From Actinomycetota bacterium (lineage in GTDB: Bacteria > Actinomycetota > Actinomycetes > Actinomycetales > Microbacteriaceae): a stretch of DNA of 6,237 nt. The stretch spans positions 1-6,237 of the forward strand of contig WLES01000055.1 in assembly GCA_009704155.1 (NCBI GenBank), given 5' to 3'. The translations under genes and the position numbers were made by a program. Below, piece by piece: positions 1 through 5,779 of the stretch; the stretch's first letter is position 1; the number at the start of each line of letters is the position of its first letter. The notes beneath the pieces are model-generated. The model had not been told where the DNA came from and did no database searches. It was given only the letters and a program-made list of their open reading frames with translations.

Positions 1-1538
1 CACTCCACGCTGCCGACGATTGTTGGTGAGCCGTCAAGCAGTCCGCGAACTCCCGAACCAGGAACCGCCTCGATGTTGTCGCCGGCCGAAAAATCAATTC
101 CGATGGATGAAGCGTGTGTCGCAATTGCTCGCGCGATGGGGTGGTCAGTTCCCGAATCAATTCGAGCAGCCGCCTCAACGACATCGCGGACGTCGGCGCC
201 TTCGGCAATGACATTGACGACCGAGGGCTTCCCCGCCGTCAACGTTCCCGTTTTGTCGAACACGATGGTGTCGATCCGGCGCGTGCTTTCAAGCACGTCA
301 GTTCCGCGAATGATGATTCCGCTTCGAGCGCCTCGTCCCGTTCCGACGAGAAGAGCCATCGGGGTTGCGAGCCCGAGAGCGCACGGACACGCGACGACGA
401 GTGTCGACACCGCGACTGCGAGCGCCGTGTCGACGCTTCCGGTCGTCCACCACCAGCCAAGGCCCGCGAGAGCCGCGAGCACGATGACCAGGGGCACGAA
501 CACGGCTGAAATCGTGTCGACCGTTCTTTGAATCGGCGCTTTGCCGGCTTGTGCCTCTTCGACCATCCGCGTGAGTCGAGCGAGTTCTGTTGCTGACCCG
601 ACGGCCGATGCCTCGATCACCAACCGTCCCCCGGAGTTGATTGTTCCGCCAATGACCGCACTCCCCGGCGAAACGTCTACCGGCATGCTTTCACCCGTGA
701 CCGAACTCGCATCGATTGTCGACCGGCCGTCGATGATGACTCCGTCGACGGGGACTATTGCCCCGGCCAGAACGACGACTCGATCTCCGACCTGAACAGC
801 GCCCGCCGGGACGCTGACTTCTCGACCATTGACGAGCAGAATAGCGTCCTTCGCAGCTACCTCGAGGAGAGCGGTCAGCGACTGCCGAGCAGTGCGTTTT
901 GCGCGTGCTTCGATGTATCGGCCGAGGAGAACAAACGTCGACACGACGGCGGCTGACTCAAAATACAGAGCGTGGTCGGCAAAGCCGAATAACTCCATCG
1001 GCATTCGCATGCCAATGGTTCCTGCCATCGTGAAGAACAATGCGTAGACAGACCAGGCGTAGGCGACGGTGACGCCGAGGGATACCAGCGTGTCCATCGT
1101 GGTTGCTCCGTGCCGCAGGTTACTCAGCGCGGCACGGTGAAACGGCCACGCCACCCAGGTAACAACAGGGGTGGCGGCAGCGCCAACCACCCACTGAAAT
1201 CCTGGGAACTGGAACTCTGCAATCATCGACAGGGCGACAATGGGGATCGTGAGCGCCAGACCAACAATGACCCGTGCGGTCAACGCCCCACTCACGGGTG
1301 CTTCCGGTTGGCGCAACTCGGCTGGGTCGATGACCCTCGCGCCGTAACCGACGCGCGTTACAGAGGCAATCAACTGAGTTGTGTCCAACTCGCCGTCGGA
1401 GTCGATTGATGCCCGCTCGGTCGCGAAATTGACGGTCGCCGTCACCCCGGGGATTGCGGTGAGTGCGCCTTCGATGCGGCCGGCGCACGTCGCACACGTC
1501 ATCCCCTCAAGGGCAAGGTCGACGTGATGAGGGCGCAC
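1..1538 (-). CDS. copA: Copper-exporting P1B-type ATPase CopA (partial; C-terminus beyond left edge)
   Basis: ATP-driven inner-membrane pump that probably exports Cu(I) delivered by the chaperone encoded just upstream. From a GTG at 1538, 512 residues are open to the window edge. An N-terminal heavy-metal-associated domain (about 5-70) has GMTCATC at 12-18 with C15 and C18. Hydrophobic helices fall near 86-106, 114-133, 148-170, 190-208, 341-362 and 370-392. The actuator domain carries TGES at 281-284. The membrane metal site CPC is at 384-386, the phosphorylation motif DKTGT at 428-432 (D428), and the nucleotide-domain HP at 466-467. About 200 residues of a typical CopA are missing, including the GDGxND hinge and the TM7/TM8 metal ligands that would prove Cu(I) over Ag(I) or another metal; this is truncation by the window, not gene damage. 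The start is set by the TAGTG overlap with the copZ stop. No good Shine-Dalgarno precedes the GTG, so translation probably depends on copZ. Confidence 0.95.
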   Translation of the reverse strand, partial: MRPHHVDLALEGMTCATCAGRIEGALTAIPGVTATVNFATERASIDSDGELDTTQLIASVTRVGYGARVIDPAELRQPEAPVSGALTARVIVGLALTIPIVALSMIAEFQFPGFQWVVGAAATPVVTWVAWPFHRAALSNLRHGATTMDTLVSLGVTVAYAWSVYALFFTMAGTIGMRMPMELFGFADHALYFESAAVVSTFVLLGRYIEARAKRTARQSLTALLEVAAKDAILLVNGREVSVPAGAVQVGDRVVVLAGAIVPVDGVIIDGRSTIDASSVTGESMPVDVSPGSAVIGGTINSGGRLVIEASAVGSATELARLTRMVEEAQAGKAPIQRTVDTISAVFVPLVIVLAALAGLGWWWTTGSVDTALAVAVSTLVVACPCALGLATPMALLVGTGRGARSGIIIRGTDVLESTRRIDTIVFDKTGTLTAGKPSVVNVIAEGADVRDVVEAAARIDSGTDHPIARAIATHASSIGIDFSAGDNIEAVPGSGVRGLLDGSPTIVGSVE

Positions 1539-1753
1539 TAGGACACGAGTTGGTAACCGGCTCCGGTGACGGCATCGGCCACGAGACCGCGGTCGACGTC
1601 GCTGTCGGAATCGATGTGAACGGTGGATTCGCCGTTCGGAACGAGGTCGATGCGAACCGCTGACACTCCGTCCACCTCTGCGACGGCGCGAGTTACGGTC
1701 ATGACACAGTGATTACAGGTCAACCCCGTAACCGTAAAATCATAAGAATTCAT
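1538..1753 (-). CDS. copZ: Copper chaperone CopZ (heavy-metal-associated domain protein)
   Basis: Small cytosolic copper carrier of 71 residues, essentially one HMA domain (beta-alpha-beta-beta-alpha-beta ferredoxin-like fold). The metal-binding motif GLTCNHC is at 10-16 with ligands C13 and C16, and the usual GY turn near the end is at 66-67. Length is normal for CopZ (about 65-75). I chose the ATG at 1751-1753, not an upstream in-frame ATG at 1787-1789, because a strong AAAGGAGG lies 8 bases before it and because the extra 12 residues do not belong to the domain. The TAG stop shares its last base with the copA GTG start, so the two form one operon. In known systems CopZ hands Cu(I) to CopA or to a CsoR/CopY-type regulator; no regulator gene is visible here. 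Copper is inferred from family and neighbour. Confidence 0.93.
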   Translation of the reverse strand: MNSYDFTVTGLTCNHCVMTVTRAVAEVDGVSAVRIDLVPNGESTVHIDSDSDVDRGLVADAVTGAGYQLVS

Positions 1754-1761
1754 TGCGATTG

Positions 1762-1769
1762 CCTCCTTT
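1762..1769 (-). promoter_or_regulatory. Ribosome binding site of copZ
   Basis: Read on the minus strand this is AAAGGAGG, close to a perfect Shine-Dalgarno, 8 bases from the ATG at 1753-1751. It decides the copZ start against the upstream in-frame ATG at 1787-1789, which has no such site. It is the strongest ribosome site in the window, fitting a highly translated chaperone followed by a coupled, less translated pump. Confidence 0.85.
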
Positions 1770-1781
1770 GTTGACCTCAAC
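1770..1781. repeat. Short inverted repeat abutting the copZ ribosome site (possible operator)
   Basis: GTTGA and TCAAC form perfect 5-base arms around a 2-base centre, directly against the Shine-Dalgarno of copZ. A protein bound here could block ribosome access or transcription, but the arms are short and can arise by chance. It does not resemble the GC-rich CsoR operator as I know it. There is no T-run after it, so it is not a convincing intrinsic terminator. Confidence 0.3.
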
Positions 1782-1808
1782 CCTGCCAACGTCGAGTTAT
1801 TCCCACGA

Positions 1809-1894
1809 TGGTGCGCAAGAGGGGACTTGAACCCCTACGCCCTTACGGGCACTGGCACCTGAAGCCAGCGCGTCTGCCATTCCGCCACTTGCGC
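1809..1894 (-). tRNA. tRNA-Leu, anticodon CAG, with encoded CCA
   Basis: Complete class II cloverleaf on the minus strand. The acceptor stem GCGCAAG (1894-1888) pairs perfectly with CTTGCGC (1819-1813), followed by discriminator A (1812) and an encoded CCA (1811-1809). The D stem is GCG/CGC. The anticodon stem CTGGC/GCCAG encloses the loop TTCAGGT, giving anticodon CAG at 1861-1859, which reads CUG. The long variable arm has a GCCC/GGGC stem with GTAA loop, as expected for leucine. The T stem AGGGG/CCCCT holds TTCAAGT. The body is 83 bases, 86 with CCA. It is divergent from fhaA and lies upstream of copZ in the same direction. Confidence 0.97.
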
Positions 1895-1999
1895 GCGTCA
1901 CGAAGACGTGCAGAGCAAGGCTATCACGGGGGTGAAGCAGCCTGCCCGTCGCGCCAGCAACGCCGAATAGACTTGGGGAACACCGTAGGGGGATTGTTC
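1895..1999. promoter_or_regulatory. Divergent intergenic region between tRNA-Leu and fhaA
   Basis: This 105-base spacer must hold the promoters for the tRNA (minus) and for the fhaA operon (plus). A plausible plus-strand -10 box is TAGACT at 1968-1973, which would give a leader of about 20 bases before fhaA. A possible minus-strand -10 box is TAGCCT at 1923-1918, about 24 bases before the tRNA 5' end. Neither has a recognisable TTGACA-like -35 at normal spacing, so the boxes are tentative although the promoter role of the region is likely. Confidence 0.45.
1987..1993 (+). promoter_or_regulatory. Ribosome binding site of fhaA
   Basis: AGGGGGA lies 6 bases before the ATG at 2000-2002. It selects this start over in-frame upstream ATGs, the first at 1808, which would place the start of the gene inside the tRNA. 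Confidence 0.75.
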
Positions 2000-2671
2000 A
2001 TGGGCTTACTCGACAACGTTGAACGTGGTCTGGAGAAACTCGTTAGCGGTGCCTTTTCGAAGAGGTTTCGCGGAGGCGTTCAGCCAATCGAGATTGTTGC
2101 CGCTCTCAAGCGGGACGTCGATTCACGAGCAGTCGTCGTGCAGCGGGATCGAATTCTCGCACCCCATTCCTTCACGGTTGGCCTGTCGAGCGACGACTTC
2201 GAGCAGCTTAATTCTCACGGTGCCGTTCTCATCGCCGAGCTCGTTACTGCGGTTCGCGATTACGCTGAGCGCCAACGGTATTCATTCGCTGCGCCCGTCA
2301 CCGTCGGTCTTGTCGCGGCTGCTGATATCCCCAACGGGACGGTTCGCGTCGCATCCCAGCCGCTTGACGCTGTCTCCAGCTGGCAGCCTGCGCTCGAGTT
2401 CAACGGTGACATCATCAAGCTCAATTCAGCGGAATCGATTATCGGTCGCGGGTCCACGGCGCATGTCGTCCTCGAGGACACAGGAGCATCACGACATCAC
2501 GCACGAATCCTGTGGAACGGCAAGACGGCTGGCCTCGAAGACTTGAAATCCACCAACGGAACCTTTCTCAACAGCAAACGCATTACTGCGTCCCCGCTCG
2601 AACACGGAGACGTCGTTGGTGTCGGATCCGCCCGCCTGATTTTCCGAATTCTTCCAGGGGACAAGCCGTGA
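2000..2671 (+). CDS. fhaA: FHA domain protein FhaA with N-terminal DUF3662
   Basis: Cytosolic adaptor that binds phosphothreonine proteins made by the Ser/Thr kinases; in mycobacteria FhaA acts in cell-wall control with CwlM and MurJ. The protein has 223 residues. Residues 1-110 match the actinobacterial DUF3662 module, starting MGLLDNVERGLEKL. A linker of only about 20 residues follows. The FHA domain spans about 137-217, with GRGS at 149-152, SRHHA at 164-168 and STNGT at 184-188 followed by N191, the usual phosphopeptide-contact set. M. tuberculosis FhaA is about 527 residues because of a long low-complexity linker, which is absent here. The start is set by the ribosome site at 1987-1993 and by homology beginning at once. 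The stop overlaps the fhaB GTG by four bases (GTGA). First gene of the envelope-signalling operon. Confidence 0.93.
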   Translation: MGLLDNVERGLEKLVSGAFSKRFRGGVQPIEIVAALKRDVDSRAVVVQRDRILAPHSFTVGLSSDDFEQLNSHGAVLIAELVTAVRDYAERQRYSFAAPVTVGLVAAADIPNGTVRVASQPLDAVSSWQPALEFNGDIIKLNSAESIIGRGSTAHVVLEDTGASRHHARILWNGKTAGLEDLKSTNGTFLNSKRITASPLEHGDVVGVGSARLIFRILPGDKP

Positions 2672-3165
2672 GTGAACTGACCCTGTTCGTCCTCCGCTTC
2701 GGGTTTCTCGCCCTCATGTGGATTTTTGTGTTCGCCGTGGTCTTTGCGCTTCGCAGTGACCTTTTCGGTCACTACACTCGCCGAACTGGACGCGCAGAGG
2801 GCGACATCACAGTAAACCCGATAGCGCCAGCAGCCCAATTCATGCCGCCAACCGAGATTCCAGCGAATTCTGATCCGGCCCGAACACTGGTCATTGTCGC
2901 TGGTGCGCGTGAAGGCTTAGAGATCCCGCTCACGGCAGACCACCTCACTATTGGGAGAAGTGCGCAGTCCGGGCTCGTCATTCGCGACGAATACACATCA
3001 ACCAACCACGCACGGCTTCAGTTGTGGAACGGCGATTGGGTCATTCAAGACCTCAGTTCGACGAACGGAACGTTTGTCAATAGCCAGCGAGTGAGTGTGC
3101 CAACGCCAGTTCCGCTCTACACGCCGGTGAGTATCGGTTCCACCATTTTCGAGCTGAGGCCCTAA
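2668..3165 (+). CDS. fhaB: Membrane-anchored FHA domain protein FhaB (FipA)
   Basis: Phosphothreonine-reading protein tied to the membrane; in mycobacteria FhaB/FipA is linked to cell division and is a kinase substrate. The protein has 165 residues, close to the mycobacterial length of about 155. A single hydrophobic helix at about 5-27 is followed by a basic stretch (HYTRRTGR, 35-42), so the C-terminal part should be cytoplasmic. A flexible linker (about 45-70) leads to an FHA domain at about 72-164 with GRS at 96-98, STNHA at 111-115 and STNGT at 131-135 followed by N138. STNH has Asn where I recall Arg in mycobacterial FhaB (STRH); the key Ser and His remain. I chose the GTG at 2668 because AGGGGA ends 6 bases before it, it gives a four-base overlap with fhaA, and the upstream in-frame extension lacks family resemblance. 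The stop TAA directly abuts pstP. Confidence 0.92.
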   Translation: MSELTLFVLRFGFLALMWIFVFAVVFALRSDLFGHYTRRTGRAEGDITVNPIAPAAQFMPPTEIPANSDPARTLVIVAGAREGLEIPLTADHLTIGRSAQSGLVIRDEYTSTNHARLQLWNGDWVIQDLSSTNGTFVNSQRVSVPTPVPLYTPVSIGSTIFELRP

Positions 3166-4404
3166 ATGGACGCGCGCGTGCTCACCGCAGCGGGGAGCGA
3201 TGTCGGCCACGTTCGATCGAGCAACCAGGATTCCGGGTACGCGGGAACGCACCTCTTCATGGTCGCTGACGGAATGGGCGGTCACGCGGGTGGCGATGTA
3301 GCGAGCTCGCTCGCGACGCAGGCAATCACCGCTGTCGCTGACGAACGATTCCCCACAATCGAAGACGCCCGCACGGCGCTCGTGGATGCAATCAGGAACA
3401 GTGCTCAAGAATTGACTGACGCCGTCCGCGAACACCCTGATCTGCAGGGCATGGGGACAACAGTGAGTGCCCTGATCCGCCATGACAGCAATGTCGTAAT
3501 CGGGCACATCGGTGACTCGCGTGTTTATCGCTACCGGAACGACGTTCTTGAACAGATCACTGCTGACCACACCTTCGTTCAAAAGCTGGTCGACACCGGA
3601 CGCATCACTCAAGCCGAAGCCGCCGTACACCCGCGCCGCAACGTACTCATGCGGGTTTTGGGTGATTTCGAGCCAAACCCCGAAATCGACTCGATGGTCG
3701 TTGAAACAGAACCGGGCGACCGGTGGTTGCTCTGCTCAGACGGACTGTGCGGTTACGTCGACGACGTAGCTGTCGCGCGAATTCTCAAGACTCATCGTGA
3801 TGCGTCGGTCGCGACCGACAAGCTCATTCAAGCTGCGCTCGATAAAGGTGCGCCGGACAATGTGACCGTTGTCCTCGTCGGTGTGAACGAAACCTCGATG
3901 AGCGCTGCGTCCAAGCCGATTCTCGTCGGCGCGGCCTCTGAGCCCCTGATTTTTGACGCGGTAACGAAGCGTATTCCTCTGCTGTCGGGGCGGTTCATGG
4001 GATCAGCAGCAGGTAACGCCTTGGCCGAAACCTTTGCCACGCCTGACTTTCTTGAGACAATCATCGCGGAAGACAAGAATCGAGCAATGGTGCGCCGAGT
4101 TCGGTGGGCAACCTACCTCGGGATTGCACTCACCGCGATCGTCGGTTTTGGGCTCTATGGGTACTTCTGGACCCAGTCACAGTTCTACGTTGGTTCCGAC
4201 CAGGACAGCGTCGTCATCTTCCGCGGAGTCAGCGGTGACGTCGCTGGAATTCCCCTTCACGCGGTGGAAAGAGACACCGATATTCCACTCGCCAACCTTC
4301 CGCAGTACTTGCAGCAAGCGGTGAAAATGACCATCCCTGTCGAAAACTACGACAAGGCTCTCGAGGTCGTCAACAGGATTAAGAATGTCAGCAGCACCCA
4401 GTAA
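3166..4404 (+). CDS. pstP: Membrane PP2C-type Ser/Thr protein phosphatase PstP
   Basis: Metal-dependent phosphatase that removes phosphates from Ser/Thr kinases such as PknA/PknB and their substrates at the membrane. The protein has 412 residues. The PP2C catalytic domain (about 5-240) shows RSSNQD at 17-22, ADGMGGHAGG at 34-43 with metal ligand D35, GTT at 97-99, GHIGDSRVYR at 113-122, SDGL at 191-194 with D192, and DN at 231-232. A cytoplasmic linker (about 243-311) ends in a basic cluster (RRVR, 310-313). One membrane helix covers about 314-335, and an external tail of about 77 residues follows. M. tuberculosis PstP is about 514 residues, so the outer tail is short here, but it keeps the WTQSQFYVG entry and a VVIFRGV segment. 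The ATG follows the fhaB TAA with no gap, with GAGG 6 bases upstream. The last 20 bases overlap rodA. Confidence 0.96.
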   Translation: MDARVLTAAGSDVGHVRSSNQDSGYAGTHLFMVADGMGGHAGGDVASSLATQAITAVADERFPTIEDARTALVDAIRNSAQELTDAVREHPDLQGMGTTVSALIRHDSNVVIGHIGDSRVYRYRNDVLEQITADHTFVQKLVDTGRITQAEAAVHPRRNVLMRVLGDFEPNPEIDSMVVETEPGDRWLLCSDGLCGYVDDVAVARILKTHRDASVATDKLIQAALDKGAPDNVTVVLVGVNETSMSAASKPILVGAASEPLIFDAVTKRIPLLSGRFMGSAAGNALAETFATPDFLETIIAEDKNRAMVRRVRWATYLGIALTAIVGFGLYGYFWTQSQFYVGSDQDSVVIFRGVSGDVAGIPLHAVERDTDIPLANLPQYLQQAVKMTIPVENYDKALEVVNRIKNVSSTQ

Positions 4405-5779
4405 CTCGGCCAACGCGACCATAACCGAACAGCTCCTGCTTCGGCTGAAAGTGCCGACCAAACTGCGAAACATTGAGGCGAGCCTCATCGTTTTCGCGAT
4501 GATCATCACCTCCGCAGCACTTGCCCTCGTCGACCTCGGTGCCGTCGGCCGACTGGATGTGTCGATCATCGGGCTCACGCTTGGTCTCGGGGCGATTGTC
4601 TTGGCGCTCCACGTTGTTATGCGGTTCATCGCTCAAGACGCGGATCCGCTCATCCTCCCCATCGTGACGCTTCTCAACGGGCTCGGTATCGCCATGATTC
4701 ACAGGCTCGACCTCGCTAATGAGCTAGTGGGGTGGCAGTCTCAAGCCACCCGCCAGATCGTATGGACGGCAATCGCGATGGTTGTCGCCATCGTTGTCAT
4801 GATCGTCGTGCGAAATCATCGAGTGTTGCAGCGGTATCGCTATCTCTGGATGGTCGTTGGGGTCGCGCTGCTGGTGATGCCCCTGGTTCCCGGGATCGGT
4901 GTCACCATCAACGGCGCGCGCTTGTGGGTGAATCTTGGTTTTGTTACGTTTCAACCGGGCGAGATCGGGAAAATCGCTCTCGCACTGTTCTTCGCCGGAT
5001 ATCTCGTCACCGCTCGCGACTCCCTCTCGATGGTGGGGCGCAAGTTTCTTGGTATTCGCTGGCCACAGCAAAAAGATCTGGGCCCAATCGTCATCGTGTG
5101 GATAGTTGCCATGTTGGTCTTGATTTTCCAACGCGACATGGGTACGTCACTTCTTTATTTCGGTTTGTTCCTTGTGCTCATGTACGTTGCCACCGGCCGA
5201 GCAATTTGGTTCGTCGTCGGCGGTGGATTATTCGGTGCTGGAGCTCTCGTCGCCAGCCGATTCCTCACCTATGTCGAGGGTCGGTTCGACGCGTGGCTCG
5301 ACTCCTTCAACCCGGCACACTACGAGGCAATCGGTGGGTCGTACCAGCTCGTACAAGGCCTTTTTGGGCTAGCCGCCGGTGGTGTTATCGGCACAGGACT
5401 CGGTGCAGGGCACCCCGACATCGTTCCGCTCGCTGAATCCGATTACATCGTTGCGAGCCTCGGGGAAGAACTCGGGCTTGTCGGGTTGTTTGCCATCCTC
5501 TCGCTCTACCTTCTTTTCATCTCGCGCGGAATGCGTATTGGTGTCAACGGTGCTGACGACTTCGGTCGACTGCTTGCCGTCGGACTGACGTTCGTCATCG
5601 CGCTGCAGGTGTTCATCGTCATAGGCGGCGTTACGCGAGTCATTCCCGTCACGGGCCTGACGACTCCGTTCCTCGCAGCCGGCGGTTCGTCGCTCGTTGC
5701 CAACTGGATTATCGTCGCGTTGCTTCTCAGGCTTTCAGACACTGTTCGGCAGCAACGCGAAGTCGGTGATGCAGCATGA
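4385..5779 (+). CDS. rodA: SEDS peptidoglycan glycosyltransferase RodA (FtsW/RodA family)
   Basis: Polytopic membrane enzyme that polymerises lipid II into glycan strands and works with a class B PBP. The protein has 464 residues, matching mycobacterial RodA (about 469). There are roughly ten hydrophobic helices after a 30-residue cytoplasmic N-terminus. Family marks include INGARLWV at 175-182, QPGEIGK at 190-196, QRDMGTS at 249-255, the external-loop ESDYIVASLGEELG at 351-364 with probable catalytic Asp D353, and TGLTTPFLAAGGSS at 423-436. FtsW is the close alternative by sequence, but the place between pstP and pbpA and away from a mur cluster favours RodA. The ATG at 4385 lies inside the end of pstP (20-base overlap), with AGGA at 4375-4378 six bases upstream. 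The stop is fused to the pbpA start (ATGA). Confidence 0.93.
   Translation: MSAAPSNSANATITEQLLLRLKVPTKLRNIEASLIVFAMIITSAALALVDLGAVGRLDVSIIGLTLGLGAIVLALHVVMRFIAQDADPLILPIVTLLNGLGIAMIHRLDLANELVGWQSQATRQIVWTAIAMVVAIVVMIVVRNHRVLQRYRYLWMVVGVALLVMPLVPGIGVTINGARLWVNLGFVTFQPGEIGKIALALFFAGYLVTARDSLSMVGRKFLGIRWPQQKDLGPIVIVWIVAMLVLIFQRDMGTSLLYFGLFLVLMYVATGRAIWFVVGGGLFGAGALVASRFLTYVEGRFDAWLDSFNPAHYEAIGGSYQLVQGLFGLAAGGVIGTGLGAGHPDIVPLAESDYIVASLGEELGLVGLFAILSLYLLFISRGMRIGVNGADDFGRLLAVGLTFVIALQVFIVIGGVTRVIPVTGLTTPFLAAGGSSLVANWIIVALLLRLSDTVRQQREVGDAA

Noticed and set aside
73..531. A 152-residue plus-strand open frame at the left end
   Set aside because: It is antisense to copA, whose frame carries CPC, DKTGT and HP motifs; its Ser/Thr/Arg/Pro-rich translation has no family character.
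1120..1497. A minus-strand open frame of 125 residues rich in Arg, Cys and His
   Set aside because: It is another frame of the copA coding region, not a separate metal-binding protein; the Cys/His content is a by-product of the reading frame.
1754..1789. An upstream ATG for copZ at 1787-1789 adding 12 residues
   Set aside because: The near-perfect Shine-Dalgarno lies inside the extension and points to the ATG at 1753; HMA chaperones begin just before the first strand.
1754..1808. A rho-independent terminator or classical CsoR operator between tRNA and copZ
   Set aside because: No GC-rich hairpin followed by T residues on either strand, and no GGGTAT-like operator halves as known for CsoR.
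1808..1999. An extended fhaA N-terminus starting at the ATG at 1808
   Set aside because: The extension would read across the tRNA on the opposite strand, has no ribosome site, and the DUF3662 match starts at 2000 after a good AGGGGGA.
2998..3630. A 210-residue open frame on the minus strand under fhaB and pstP
   Set aside because: It lies antisense to two genes with clear FHA and PP2C motifs and shows no recognisable domain; it is a codon-bias shadow.
4177..4629. A 150-residue minus-strand open frame across the pstP-rodA junction
   Set aside because: Antisense to two well-supported genes, with no domain or ribosome site that would support it.
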